27,973 nucleotides of DNA from Chloroflexota bacterium (lineage in GTDB: Bacteria > Chloroflexota > Ktedonobacteria > Ktedonobacterales > Ktedonobacteraceae). The stretch is taken from positions 1-27,973 of the forward strand of contig CADDZH010000069.1 in the NCBI GenBank assembly GCA_902812455.1, read 5' to 3'. Below, in pieces: positions 1-6,890 of this stretch (its first letter is position 1; each line of letters opens with the position of its first letter). A program made the position numbers and the translations under genes. The notes under the pieces are model-generated. The model saw only the letters and a program-made list of their open reading frames with translations, was not told the DNA's origin and did no database searches.

Positions 1-109
1 GGGTGGGCCTTTATAACCAAATACATAATCCTCTTGTTTGGTACAGCGTATAATATAATAATAGATTAGAGGGAATACGTCGAAGGGGTTTTCGTGGAGA
101 GGGCAAAAG

Positions 110-556
110 ATGATGTACTGCACGGGAAGAGAAGATGTGACTGAACCAGTCGAGCGCGCTCACACAGCCGTGGTGAATGTACCGCCCAGCCCGTATGTGC
201 TTGTTGTGGATGACGACGAGGCCATCTTGTCTGTGGTAATGCTCTTATTAGAGACAGAAGCATTTGCGGGCGTTGGCTTTTCGGATAGCCGTGAAGTACT
301 CCCTTTTTTAAGGCGAGTAGGGGCAGAGCACTTACCGGCCATCATTCTCCTCGACCTGATGATGCCGGTTATCTCCGGCTATGATATTGCCGCCCAGCTT
401 TCCCGGGATGAACAATTTTCTCGCATTCCCATCATTGTCATGACCGCCGACAGCCGCGTGAAGAATATAAGCGCTGTCCCCGGCGCAGTTGATATGCTCA
501 GTAAGCCTTTCCAGCTCACCGCTCTGCTCACAAAATTGGAACCATTCCTTTCATAG
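110..556 (+). CDS. Single-domain response regulator (CheY-like receiver)
   Basis: A 148-aa protein made of a short N-terminal extension and one receiver domain. The acidic pocket is D34-D36 (VVDDDEA), the phosphoacceptor is D82 in LLDLMMP, the switch Thr is T112 in VMTAD and the conserved Lys is K132 in LSKPF. All catalytic positions are present and no output domain follows, so it probably acts by protein-protein contact in a phosphorelay. The ATG at 110 has a purine-rich GGAGAGGG 6-7 bases upstream, and a TATAAT sits at 49-54 without a clear -35 partner. No kinase gene is adjacent, so its partner is unknown. Confidence 0.9.
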   Translation: MMYCTGREDVTEPVERAHTAVVNVPPSPYVLVVDDDEAILSVVMLLLETEAFAGVGFSDSREVLPFLRRVGAEHLPAIILLDLMMPVISGYDIAAQLSRDEQFSRIPIIVMTADSRVKNISAVPGAVDMLSKPFQLTALLTKLEPFLS

Positions 557-575
557 GAACCAGCACCTCACCGCC

Positions 576-676
576 CATGTCATGCTGAGCGAAGCGAAGC
601 ATCTCTGGTTCCCTCGCATCAGACCCTTCCCCTTCACTGCGTTCAGGGCTTCGGCTCACGCGCTCAGGGTGACATG
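576..676. repeat. MITE-like intergenic inverted repeat
   Basis: CATGTCATGCTGAGCG at 576-591 is mirrored by CGCTCAGGGTGACATG at 661-676, giving 16-bp terminal inverted repeats with two mismatches around about 70 bp. It lies 20 bp after the response regulator stop. No protein is encoded. It resembles the short dispersed palindromic repeats common in repeat-rich bacterial genomes, but only one copy is in this window. The rest of the 557-820 gap shows nothing else recognisable. Confidence 0.6.
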
Positions 677-820
677 ACTTGGTACCTTACTTGAACGCCT
701 ATGGAGTTGCTCCTACGATGGGACTTTAGGGTTACATCACCAGTTCGCGCAGCACCGCACGTTCTTTCTTGATAGATAAATTGCCCGTCGTCTATCGAGA
801 ATACTAGAGTGTGGTGTTGT

Positions 821-3469
821 ATGTTTTTGAACTGGAAAAAGTACCTGTATCATAGCGACAGGGGATACCGGCCCCTTGTGGTGGGCGTGCGGCTTGCCCT
901 CGCTGTGTGCTCAACCGTCGCTAGCCTGGTGATCGCCTGGATGGTCATTGGCAGCTCTCATCTTGCGGCTCATGCCAGCCCGCCAACAATTCGTGAGACT
1001 GCCCTGCCGTCCAGCATCCCCTGGGGCATAGCCTTTGATAATGCCGGGAACGTCTGGGTCGCCGAGCCGGGATGCGATGCAGCCCCAACCTGCGGCCCCC
1101 AGACTGGCAGCATTGCCGAGTACAGCCGCCAGAGCTTCTCCCTCGAGCAAAATTTCACAGAACCGGCGGGCTATTCCAGCCCGCTCTTCCTGGCAATCGA
1201 TGCGAATGGCAACGTCTGGTTTACCGAGCCGGCTACCGATGCTATCGGCGAGCTTATCCCCAATGGAGGCAACCCGAGCTGGCAGCAGTTTGCTGTGCCA
1301 GCCTCGAATGCCATGCCCTATGACCTCACCTTTGACTGGTCGGGCAATCTCTGGTTTACCGAATTCAATGCCAGCAGCATCGGCGAGTTTAATCCTGCCA
1401 CGCAGCAATTTACGGAGACAACCACGCCTACAGCCAATAGCATGCCGTATGGTATTATCGGCCCCGATCCCTCAACTGGCTCGATCTGGTTCACAGAAAA
1501 TAATAGTTCTGTAGCTCGCATAGGCAGGTTTACGCCGCCGCTTTCCGGCACGCTCACAACCGGCGCCATCTCGGAATATCTCACCGTCAATCCCGGCTCC
1601 AATACGACACCGCACCTGATCGCCTTCGATTACCAGGGCGATGTCTGGTGGACGGAAGGCTTCAATGGTAGAATCGGACGGCTGGTAATCAACCAGGCTA
1701 TCAACGGGACGAGCAAGGGCGTCACCGAGTTTACTGTGCCGCCGCCGAGTTGCGCTCCTAACTCCGGCTGTGGCGTGCATATTTCCGGCATCGGCGTGGA
1801 TAGCAGCAACACCGTCTGGTTCGACGATTCGCTCAGCGCGCGTATCGGCTCGTTCGTGCCGGGCACGAATACCTTCTCGATGTACACGCTTCCAGGTGGT
1901 ACGGGCAGCGGCAAGCATCCTCACGATGGGCTGGCCGTGGATGGCAATAACAACATCTGGTTTACTGAGGAATTCGCCAGCAATCTTGGCGAGGCCTTGC
2001 AGAGCAATGTCCCGGCTCCCACGCCTGGCCTCACGGCTTCTCCTGGCTCATCTACTCCGCCTGCTGCGCCCGTCAACAAGACCTGGTATTTCGGTGAGGG
2101 CCGCGTCGGCAATGGCTTCCAGGAATTTATCACGCTGGATAATCCCGATCCTGCCCAGGCCTGTGCCGCCGATATCCGCTATATGTACACACCTGTCGGC
2201 GGCACCGCCCAAAACAAGACGATCACTGTCACGATCAATCCAACCACGCGCGTCACACAATCCGTCAATAACGATTTGCAGTTCCCTGCTACCGGCCCTA
2301 CGGCAGCCGATGTCTCGACCTTTGTGACGATCGATGCCTCCACGCCGGATTGCCCAGGTATTGTAGCCGAGCGGCCAATGTACTTCCATTTCTTCAACAG
2401 CACAATGAGGAATTTCGTGGAAAGCGGCAGCGATGTCGTGGGAGCCACGCACACGGCCAGCACATTCTACTTTGCAGATGTGCCGACTGGTGGCGGCTAT
2501 GCCTCTTTCCTCACCATTCTCAATCCTGGCACGACTACAGCCAGCGTCACTGCCACGTACTACGCCAGCGGCAGGCAGATCAACCGGCAGGCGCTCCAGG
2601 TGGCTGCGGGAACGCGCGGCACGATCAACCCTAATGGCCTGGGCTTGCCGCAGCACGTGGCTGCCATTGTCAGTTCGAATCAGCCTATCGTTGTGGAGCG
2701 GCCATCGTACTTCGACAATATCAATGGCGGCAGCGCCGGTACTGTCTCCGGCGCAGCAACTGTCGTTGGCGCTCAAGCCTTGACGAATGACTGGCTCTTT
2801 GCCGAAGGCTCGACACATGCGGGCTTCCAGGAGCAACTGGTTATCGCCAATCTCGATACCCCGGCAGGCGCAACCGCCAATGTCTCGATCAAGCTCGAAT
2901 ATTCTAACAGTACCACGCAGGTTTTCAACCTGGCAGTCAGCCCTGAAAGCCAGGTGATCTGGAACGTCAACCAGCACGCCAGCAGCGGTGCCAGCGTTTC
3001 GGCCGAGATCAGATCGAGCGGGGCAAAGATAGTGGCAGAGCGCGAGATGTTCTTCCGCTACAACGTGAGTAGCTCAACGACAGCAGTGGGCGTCACAGAT
3101 GTCACCGGCGAGCCAGGCCCGGCAGTGCAGGCAGCCTATAGCTTCGCCGAAGGCTATACCGGCAGCGGCTTTAACGAGTGGCTCACCGTGCAGAATCCGA
3201 CCGGTAGCCCTGAGCGCCTCTTCCTCACCCTGATCAATGGCGCCGGTACGGTCTACACGCAGTGGCTGCTTGCCGGCCCGCAAACGCGCGTCACAGTGAA
3301 CATTACGACGCTGGCGCAGCACTACCTGTCAACCAATAGCAATATCTCCATCCTGCTGCAGTCGCAGGACAACGCACCCTTCGTGGCCGAGCGCCCTATG
3401 TACTGGAATACAGGAGGTTCTCTGCCGACACAGGGTGGCAGCGATGTCATTGGATATTATGGACAATAG
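821..3469 (+). CDS. Secreted Vgb-like seven-bladed beta-propeller with four C-terminal surface modules
   Basis: An 882-aa exported protein. A hydrophobic segment (about residues 20-45, ending near AHAS) acts as signal peptide or anchor. Residues about 55-395 hold seven copies of the streptogramin-lyase (Vgb) blade motif, in forms such as GNVWFTEP, GNLWFTEF, GDVWWTEG and NNIWFTEE, which is enough for a closed propeller. A Pro/Ser/Thr linker near 398-418 leads to four modules of about 110-125 aa. These begin near 419, 546, 656 and 771 with patterns like YFGEG, YFADV, LFAEG and SFAEG, and each ends in a V(A/V)ER(P/E)(M/S)(Y/F) motif. The modules resemble extracellular repeats in large Chloroflexota and actinobacterial proteins. 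Enzyme activity is not shown and a surface binding role is equally likely. The ATG at 821 is chosen; an in-frame GTG at 809 is the alternative, and neither has a strong ribosome site. Confidence 0.8.
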   Translation: MFLNWKKYLYHSDRGYRPLVVGVRLALAVCSTVASLVIAWMVIGSSHLAAHASPPTIRETALPSSIPWGIAFDNAGNVWVAEPGCDAAPTCGPQTGSIAEYSRQSFSLEQNFTEPAGYSSPLFLAIDANGNVWFTEPATDAIGELIPNGGNPSWQQFAVPASNAMPYDLTFDWSGNLWFTEFNASSIGEFNPATQQFTETTTPTANSMPYGIIGPDPSTGSIWFTENNSSVARIGRFTPPLSGTLTTGAISEYLTVNPGSNTTPHLIAFDYQGDVWWTEGFNGRIGRLVINQAINGTSKGVTEFTVPPPSCAPNSGCGVHISGIGVDSSNTVWFDDSLSARIGSFVPGTNTFSMYTLPGGTGSGKHPHDGLAVDGNNNIWFTEEFASNLGEALQSNVPAPTPGLTASPGSSTPPAAPVNKTWYFGEGRVGNGFQEFITLDNPDPAQACAADIRYMYTPVGGTAQNKTITVTINPTTRVTQSVNNDLQFPATGPTAADVSTFVTIDASTPDCPGIVAERPMYFHFFNSTMRNFVESGSDVVGATHTASTFYFADVPTGGGYASFLTILNPGTTTASVTATYYASGRQINRQALQVAAGTRGTINPNGLGLPQHVAAIVSSNQPIVVERPSYFDNINGGSAGTVSGAATVVGAQALTNDWLFAEGSTHAGFQEQLVIANLDTPAGATANVSIKLEYSNSTTQVFNLAVSPESQVIWNVNQHASSGASVSAEIRSSGAKIVAEREMFFRYNVSSSTTAVGVTDVTGEPGPAVQAAYSFAEGYTGSGFNEWLTVQNPTGSPERLFLTLINGAGTVYTQWLLAGPQTRVTVNITTLAQHYLSTNSNISILLQSQDNAPFVAERPMYWNTGGSLPTQGGSDVIGYYGQ

Positions 3470-3493
3470 GCCAGAACGAAAATAGCGGGAGGT

Positions 3494-3540
3494 GCAGGAG
3501 GGCCGGCGGCCCTCCTGCCGGGGTTTGGGGTGTCCCCAAA
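3494..3540. terminator. Two tandem hairpins after the propeller gene
   Basis: GCAGGAGGGCC (3494-3504) pairs perfectly with GGCCCTCCTGC (3508-3518) over a 3-nt loop. A second palindrome, TTTGGGG-TGT-CCCCAAA, follows at 3524-3540 and runs into an A tract. The position 25 bp after the stop suggests transcription termination or 3' end protection. There is no U-run on the plus strand, so intrinsic termination is not certain. Confidence 0.5.
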
Positions 3541-3569
3541 AAATTCCTTATTTAAACGGATTTGGTATC

Positions 3570-3650
3570 ATGAACCGTTTCTTCCGCCATAGAAACCAAA
3601 ATAGCTTGTCATACGTGACGAGGAAAGGTGGATGAACCGTTTCTTCCGCC
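3570..3650 (+). repeat. 19-bp direct repeat upstream of the small membrane protein
   Basis: ATGAACCGTTTCTTCCGCC occurs at 3570-3588 and again at 3632-3650. Both copies begin with an ATG, so both could start a peptide reading MNRFFR. The reading frame from the first copy (21 codons) stops with a TGA at 3633-3635 that overlaps the second ATG at 3632. Confidence 0.75.
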
Positions 3651-3655
3651 CGTAG
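3632..3655 (+). other. Possible 7-residue leader peptide (MNRFFRP)
   Basis: The ATG at 3632 is preceded by AGGAAAGG, a strong ribosome-binding sequence, and reads MNRFFRP before TAG at 3653. The stop codon lies inside a hairpin (3651-3671), and the next real gene starts at 3707. This is how leader peptides that couple ribosome position to RNA folding are laid out, but translation is only inferred from the ribosome site. Confidence 0.3.
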
Positions 3656-3671
3656 GGAGCGTTTCCCTACG
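3651..3671 (+). promoter_or_regulatory. Hairpin overlapping the leader peptide stop
   Basis: CGTAGGGA (3651-3658) pairs perfectly with TCCCTACG (3664-3671) over a 5-nt loop. It sits between the putative leader peptide and the ribosome site of the 3707 gene. No T-run follows, so it is not a typical terminator. Confidence 0.45.
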
Positions 3672-3706
3672 TATCATTCCTTATGATGAAGGAAAGGAGT
3701 ATAAGT

Positions 3707-3868
3707 ATGTTGGTTGGTATTCTTTGGGCCATAGTCGTGATTTTGTTTATACTGTGGCTGATTGGGTTTCTTGTTGCCCACCTCGGCGCGTTCATTCACA
3801 TCCTGCTGATTGTGGCAGTCATTGTGCTGCTGTACAACCTCTTTGTAGGCATGCGCAGGACTGCGTAG
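3707..3868 (+). CDS. Small lmo0937-like membrane protein
   Basis: A 53-aa protein that is almost entirely hydrophobic. It has two membrane spans (about residues 2-20 and 27-46) separated by a short AHLG turn, and a basic RRTA tail. Length and pattern (LWxIVVILxILWLIGF, then a second Leu/Ile/Val span) match the lmo0937 family of tiny membrane proteins, whose function is unknown. The ATG at 3707 is chosen because AAGGAAAGGAG lies just upstream; an ATG eight codons earlier would place that ribosome site inside the gene. The TAG stop lies within a copy of the dispersed GTAGGGGCC repeat. Confidence 0.75.
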   Translation: MLVGILWAIVVILFILWLIGFLVAHLGAFIHILLIVAVIVLLYNLFVGMRRTA

Positions 3869-3979
3869 GGGCCCGATTTATCGCGCCCCCATTTATCGCG
3901 GAACTCGATTTAGCACCCCCGATTTGTTGGGCCCCTTGCCGGTCTCCCGGCCAACGTAGGGGCCCGATTTATCGCGCCC
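3865..3979. repeat. Two direct copies of a GTAGGGGCCCGATTTATCG repeat
   Basis: The same 24-bp unit, beginning GTAGGGGCCCGATTTATCGC, occurs at 3865-3888 and 3956-3979. Degenerate GATTTA fragments lie between them, around 3889-3935. The first copy includes the stop codon of the preceding gene. Related units occur at 18089-18128, 23451-23495 and 25214-25255. Confidence 0.8.
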
Positions 3980-4221
3980 ATCGCCGATGATGAATTTTAC
4001 CATTCACAGGGGCAAGCCTTATTTCCAAATGCCTGAAAAGACCGCCCGATTGTTGCATTTACTGTGGTTTTCATGTAACCTATATCTGGATACCTATCTC
4101 TCTTTGTGTAGATGTTGTCAATTCCATAATTCCAGAGCTGCACACCCCATCTGTCACGTCGCGCGAACCCTTTCAGCTAGAAAAGAAGCAACCCGCAACC
4201 CGAGGAAAGGAGAAAACAGCG
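3980..4221. other. Non-coding stretch before the small-protein cluster
   Basis: Together with the repeat before it, this makes a 353-bp gene-free stretch. Apart from the GTAGGGGCC repeats I see no gene in it. The open frames here lack a ribosome site and protein-like composition. It presumably carries the promoter of the 4222 gene, but no clear -35/-10 pair was found. Confidence 0.5.
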
Positions 4222-4548
4222 ATGCCTCTCTACATGTCGCAATTTGCTTACACCCCTGAAGCGTGGACAGCATTCACGAAGAACCCGGAGGATCGTACCA
4301 ACGTCGTCAAGGAGCTGGCGGAGAAGCTAGGAGGACGCTTCGTCGGCCTTTACTATACCTTTGGCGAGTACGATGGGTTTGTCCTCTGGGAATTCCCGGA
4401 TGAAGTTAGCGTTACGGCTGCTGTTCTCGCTGCTATCACCCCCGGTCACCTCAAGGCGACCAGAACGACGGTAGCCTTCAGCGGCGCATCCCTTATGGAG
4501 GCCATGCGCAAGGCAGGCGCAGTTACCTACCAGGGACCAAAACAGTAG
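4222..4548 (+). CDS. GYD-domain protein
   Basis: A 108-aa soluble protein matching the GYD family (ferredoxin-like alpha+beta barrel, function unknown). It starts MPLYMSQFAYTPEAW. A central LGGRFVGLYYTFGEYDGFVLWEFPD segment (residues about 36-61) contains the GEYD form of the family signature. The C-terminal half has ITPGHLKATRTTVAF, the usual second beta-strand region. The ribosome site is AGGAAAGGAG about 8 bases before the ATG. It is first in a run of four small cytosolic proteins on the same strand, with 221 bp before the next gene, so the genes may be separately expressed. Confidence 0.85.
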   Translation: MPLYMSQFAYTPEAWTAFTKNPEDRTNVVKELAEKLGGRFVGLYYTFGEYDGFVLWEFPDEVSVTAAVLAAITPGHLKATRTTVAFSGASLMEAMRKAGAVTYQGPKQ

Positions 4549-4581
4549 GGGCATGGCCCCCACAGCCCTCGTGTATGGTAG

Positions 4582-4602
4582 GGGTAGGCCTTGCGCCTAC
4601 CC
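4582..4602. terminator. Hairpin repeat with CTTGC loop
   Basis: GGGTAGGC (4582-4589) pairs with GCCTACCC (4595-4602) around the loop CTTGC, 34 bp after the GYD gene stop. The same hairpin, with its GTATGGTAGG-like lead-in, recurs at 5605-5625 and 8502-8522. A version with a different but still paired stem lies at 19067-19087. It may be a terminator or a mobile repeat. Confidence 0.55.
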
Positions 4603-4670
4603 TGGAAAGCTACTCTGTCAGAACTATCCTCGTATAGAATCCCCTCATCCTGTGAGAAAACTTGTAACCG

Positions 4671-4769
4671 AAAAATGGAGACTGGCATCGTCTCTATAAT
4701 CGGTGGGACTGTCCACCTGCAAAAGTTTGAGGTTCTTCCCTCAAACGACAACAAAGAAAGGAGACACCT
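4671..4769 (+). promoter_or_regulatory. Structured 5' leader, copy 1
   Basis: Three successive hairpins precede the 4770 gene. They are GAGAC/GTCTC (4678-4682 with 4690-4694), GGTGGG/TCCACC (4702-4707 with 4712-4717) and GTTTGAGG/CCTCAAAC (4725-4732 with 4739-4746, loop TTCTTC). An AAAGGAG ribosome site follows. A second leader with the same order of elements precedes the gene at 5766. Confidence 0.6.
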
Positions 4770-5078
4770 ATGCAACACGCACGCATTGCAGTCTACCAGG
4801 TCAAGCCGGGTACAGCCGATGAGATAGTCCGCAGAGCGCAATCTGGTATGCTGCCAATCTTCCAGAGCCAGCCGGGGTTTGTCGCCTATGGGGGCGTCAC
4901 AACGGATGTGAACACCGTAATTTCCATCAGCTTTTGGCAAACACAGCAGCAGGCTGAGGCGGCCGTGCAACTTGCTGCCTCATGGGTAAAGGACAATATT
5001 GCCGATATGATCGTCTCCGTACAAAATTATGTTGGCGATCTGCCTTTCTTCTCATCTACCGGCACCATTGGCGGTTAA
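4770..5078 (+). CDS. Antibiotic biosynthesis monooxygenase (ABM)-like small protein
   Basis: A 102-aa protein with a dimeric alpha+beta barrel pattern. It has a first strand HARIAVYQVKPG, a helix TADEIVRRAQSGMLPIFQSQPGF, strands VAYGGVTTDVNTVISISFWQTQQQAEAA, then a helix and final strand. The PGF followed by a strand and a W-containing ISISFWQT strand are typical of ABM/YgiN-like domains. Known members include quinol monooxygenases and heme-degrading enzymes, but many have no known reaction. The ribosome site is AAAGGAG, 6 bases before the ATG. A structured leader precedes it (4671-4769), and a SnoaL-like gene follows 28 bp downstream, probably co-transcribed. Confidence 0.7.
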   Translation: MQHARIAVYQVKPGTADEIVRRAQSGMLPIFQSQPGFVAYGGVTTDVNTVISISFWQTQQQAEAAVQLAASWVKDNIADMIVSVQNYVGDLPFFSSTGTIGG

Positions 5079-5106
5079 CAGTTTGCACACAGAAAGAGCA
5101 TTTTCC

Positions 5107-5523
5107 ATGTCTATCGAAGACGACAAGGCGCTTATGCGTCGTGGCTATGATGCCCTCAATGAGAGGGACTGGGCAGCCTTCGAGGCGCTGTGTGCTCCTG
5201 ACATCGTGTTGCACAACGCCTCGATGACCATCCAGGGTTTCGAACCCTACAAACAGTTCATCTCAATGTACTTCACCGCCTTCCCTGATGGCCGTCTTAC
5301 CATTGAGGACATCATCGCTGAAGGAGACAAGGTCGTAGCCCGCCACACTTTTCATGGCACCCACCAGGGCGCCCTCATGAATATTGCACCGACAGGCAAA
5401 GAGGTCACCGCAACAGGGATCAATATTGTCCGTTTCACAAACGGCAAAGCTGTCGAAGAATGGGCCAACTATGACGACCTGGGCCTGCTGCAACAACTTG
5501 GCGTTGCTCCTGCATCAGGGTAA
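5107..5523 (+). CDS. SnoaL-like / ester cyclase family protein (NTF2-like fold)
   Basis: A 138-aa protein with the SnoaL-like layout. It opens with a helix (DDKALMRRGYDALNERDW), then LCAPDIVLHNASM and the strand pair around YFTAFPDGRLTIEDIIAEGDKVVARHTFHGTHQG. It continues with TGKEVTATGINIVRFTNGKAVEEWANYDDLGLLQQLG. The AFPD, DKVVARHTFHGTHQG and EWANYDDLGLLQQLG blocks are characteristic of the predicted ester cyclase subgroup. Substrate and reaction are unknown, and most family members of this kind are not enzymes of known pathways. The ATG at 5107 is preferred because the family begins there; the open frame extends upstream into the preceding gene. It is probably co-transcribed with the ABM-like gene. 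Confidence 0.8.
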   Translation: MSIEDDKALMRRGYDALNERDWAAFEALCAPDIVLHNASMTIQGFEPYKQFISMYFTAFPDGRLTIEDIIAEGDKVVARHTFHGTHQGALMNIAPTGKEVTATGINIVRFTNGKAVEEWANYDDLGLLQQLGVAPASG

Positions 5524-5604
5524 CATGACAGGAGTGGCCACAACGTGGCGAGGCCCTGCCACTACCATATACGGCTGAGCGTAGCTTGCCATCGTGTATG
5601 GTAG

Positions 5605-5625
5605 GGGTAGGCCTCGCGCCTACCC
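5605..5625. terminator. Hairpin repeat with CTCGC loop
   Basis: GGGTAGGC (5605-5612) and GCCTACCC (5618-5625) enclose the loop CTCGC, about 80 bp after the SnoaL-like gene. It is a copy of the hairpin at 4582-4602 with the same upstream GTGTATGGTAGGGG text. Confidence 0.55.
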
Positions 5626-5665
5626 TCGAAAACAATTTCAGCATCTTCTGCAGAAATTGATAGCT

Positions 5666-5765
5666 AAAAAAAGACGAAGCGCGTCGTCTCTATTAACGGT
5701 GGAACCCTCCACCTTCAAAAGCTTGAGGTTCTTCCCTCAAACGACAACAGAGAAAGGAGCAACCC
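5666..5765 (+). promoter_or_regulatory. Structured 5' leader, copy 2
   Basis: This leader has the same layout as 4671-4769. The hairpins are AGACG/CGTCT (5672-5676 with 5685-5689), GGTGGA/TCCACC (5698-5703 with 5708-5713) and TTGAGG/CCTCAA (5723-5728 with 5735-5740, loop TTCTTC). The shared ACGACAACA and AGAAAGGAG ribosome site follow. In the second hairpin the closing pair is A-T here and G-T in copy 1, so pairing is kept. Confidence 0.6.
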
Positions 5766-5966
5766 ATGAAAGTCCTACACTGTCGCGATGTTGGCTTTGA
5801 TTGTGATGGCGTCATTCGTGCTGAAAGCGAGGAGGAGGTGCTGCGCCAGGCAGCAGAACATGCGCAGACCCAACACGGCGTCCAGGTCACGCCCGAGTTA
5901 GCGAACCAGGTGCGCAGCAAAATCCGCGACGAAGGCTCGCAGGAACAAGTCACTCCCACCCTATGA
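5766..5966 (+). CDS. DUF1059 family small protein
   Basis: A 66-aa protein with the DUF1059 signature: an N-terminal C-(x)2-V/L-GFDCD pattern (CRDVGFDCDGVIRAESEEEVLRQAAEHAQTQHG) followed by a short helical tail. The two cysteines (C7, C13) and the HAQTQHG histidines have led to the family being described as small predicted metal-binding proteins, but this is not proven. The ribosome site AAAGGAG is 6 bases from the ATG, and the gene is read from the duplicated structured leader. It is the last gene of the small-protein cluster and converges on the minus-strand gene at 6026. Confidence 0.8.
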   Translation: MKVLHCRDVGFDCDGVIRAESEEEVLRQAAEHAQTQHGVQVTPELANQVRSKIRDEGSQEQVTPTL

Positions 5967-6025
5967 GAGTGAATAAGTATCAAAAAGATACCCGACTGGC
6001 GGCGCGAGCAACGATAGAAGAATAG

Positions 6026-6748
6026 TTAGCAAGCTACATCATAATCTACCTTTGCATTTTTAGGATGGTATTGCATGAGGTAGCTCGTGCCGCCTGTAAA
6101 CTCGTGTCCAGTGCAATAGGTCTGAGCCTGTTTAGCGGTCGTCCAGGTCGTCGCGCCCCAGGATGGCCAGTTATTTTGCCAGCCGCCGGTAATGCTTTTC
6201 CATTGAGCCGTCGTGCTATAGACGCCCACGGTTGTCACGCCATTCGCCACCAGCGCGTCATACTCACCTTGTAGGCTATTCTGATTCTGGACAACATCAG
6301 TATTCCACGTGTTGGCCGTTTCAACGTCAAGCCACCAGGTAGCGCTGGAAACACCAGCGCTCTGCGCAGCGTTGAGCGCGTAGAGACCGGCATTGTAGCC
6401 ATAATTATAGGCGAGGCAGTTATTGTCTCCTTTGGCGCACACTTTGGGGTAGGTGTAGTTAATGTGGGGCGACTTATCATACCAGCCTGTATTGACATAT
6501 AAGCTCAAGTTCTGAAAATGACTGGCTTCACTAGCTATACACGGATTGGTTGAGTAACCTTGACCATCTGTCACCCCAACTATGCCGAAAGTAACGCTCG
6601 GAACGCTCGCGCTGCAGTTAGGCCAGCTAATATCAACGCCTATCGTACCTGAACTATATGGGCCATATGCGGCAGCCATTTTTGTGGTCAATAAAATCAA
6701 GAATAGCGCGAACAAAACTGCTGTGAGGCTTAGCACCACTTTTTTCAC
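6026..6748 (-). CDS. Secreted GH25/DUF1906-like glycoside hydrolase-like protein
   Basis: A 240-aa exported protein. It has a basic start (MKK), a long hydrophobic stretch and a likely signal peptidase site after AAA (about residue 27). The mature part begins with TIGVDISWPNC, continues with FGIVGVTDGQ and CIASEASHF, has a WWLDVETANTW block near the middle and ends LMQYHPKNAKVDYDVAC. These are the features of the TIM-barrel glycoside hydrolase 25-like/DUF1906-like proteins frequent in actinomycetes. The Asp after GV, the WLDVE acidic pair and the terminal Asp mark the presumed active-site pocket. Six cysteines suggest disulfides outside the cell. A cell-wall target is plausible but not shown. 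It is transcribed alone. Confidence 0.7.
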   Translation of the reverse strand: MKKVVLSLTAVLFALFLILLTTKMAAAYGPYSSGTIGVDISWPNCSASVPSVTFGIVGVTDGQGYSTNPCIASEASHFQNLSLYVNTGWYDKSPHINYTYPKVCAKGDNNCLAYNYGYNAGLYALNAAQSAGVSSATWWLDVETANTWNTDVVQNQNSLQGEYDALVANGVTTVGVYSTTAQWKSITGGWQNNWPSWGATTWTTAKQAQTYCTGHEFTGGTSYLMQYHPKNAKVDYDVAC

Positions 6749-6890
6749 GTCTTTTACTCCTTAACAATAACCTGATAGTAATCTCGAAATAAGGCAATCC
6801 GAATAATATTTATAGCATAGGCGCCTCACAATGGACTCACAAAAAGCCGCTCAAACATCACAGAACAATCACAGGCGCCTACCTTCTAGC

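Noticed and set aside
2048..2977. 309-aa minus-strand open frame within the propeller gene
   Set aside because: No recognisable domain, Arg/Cys-rich antisense composition, and it is fully covered by a plus-strand protein with clear repeats.
821..3469. Reading the propeller protein as a streptogramin resistance lyase
   Set aside because: It is exported, three times too long, and the blade motif alone is shared by many non-lyase propellers.
3628..3990. 120-aa open frame overlapping the small membrane protein
   Set aside because: It runs through the hairpin and the GTAGGGGCC repeats. The alternative frame at 3707 has a strong ribosome site and a known small-membrane-protein pattern.
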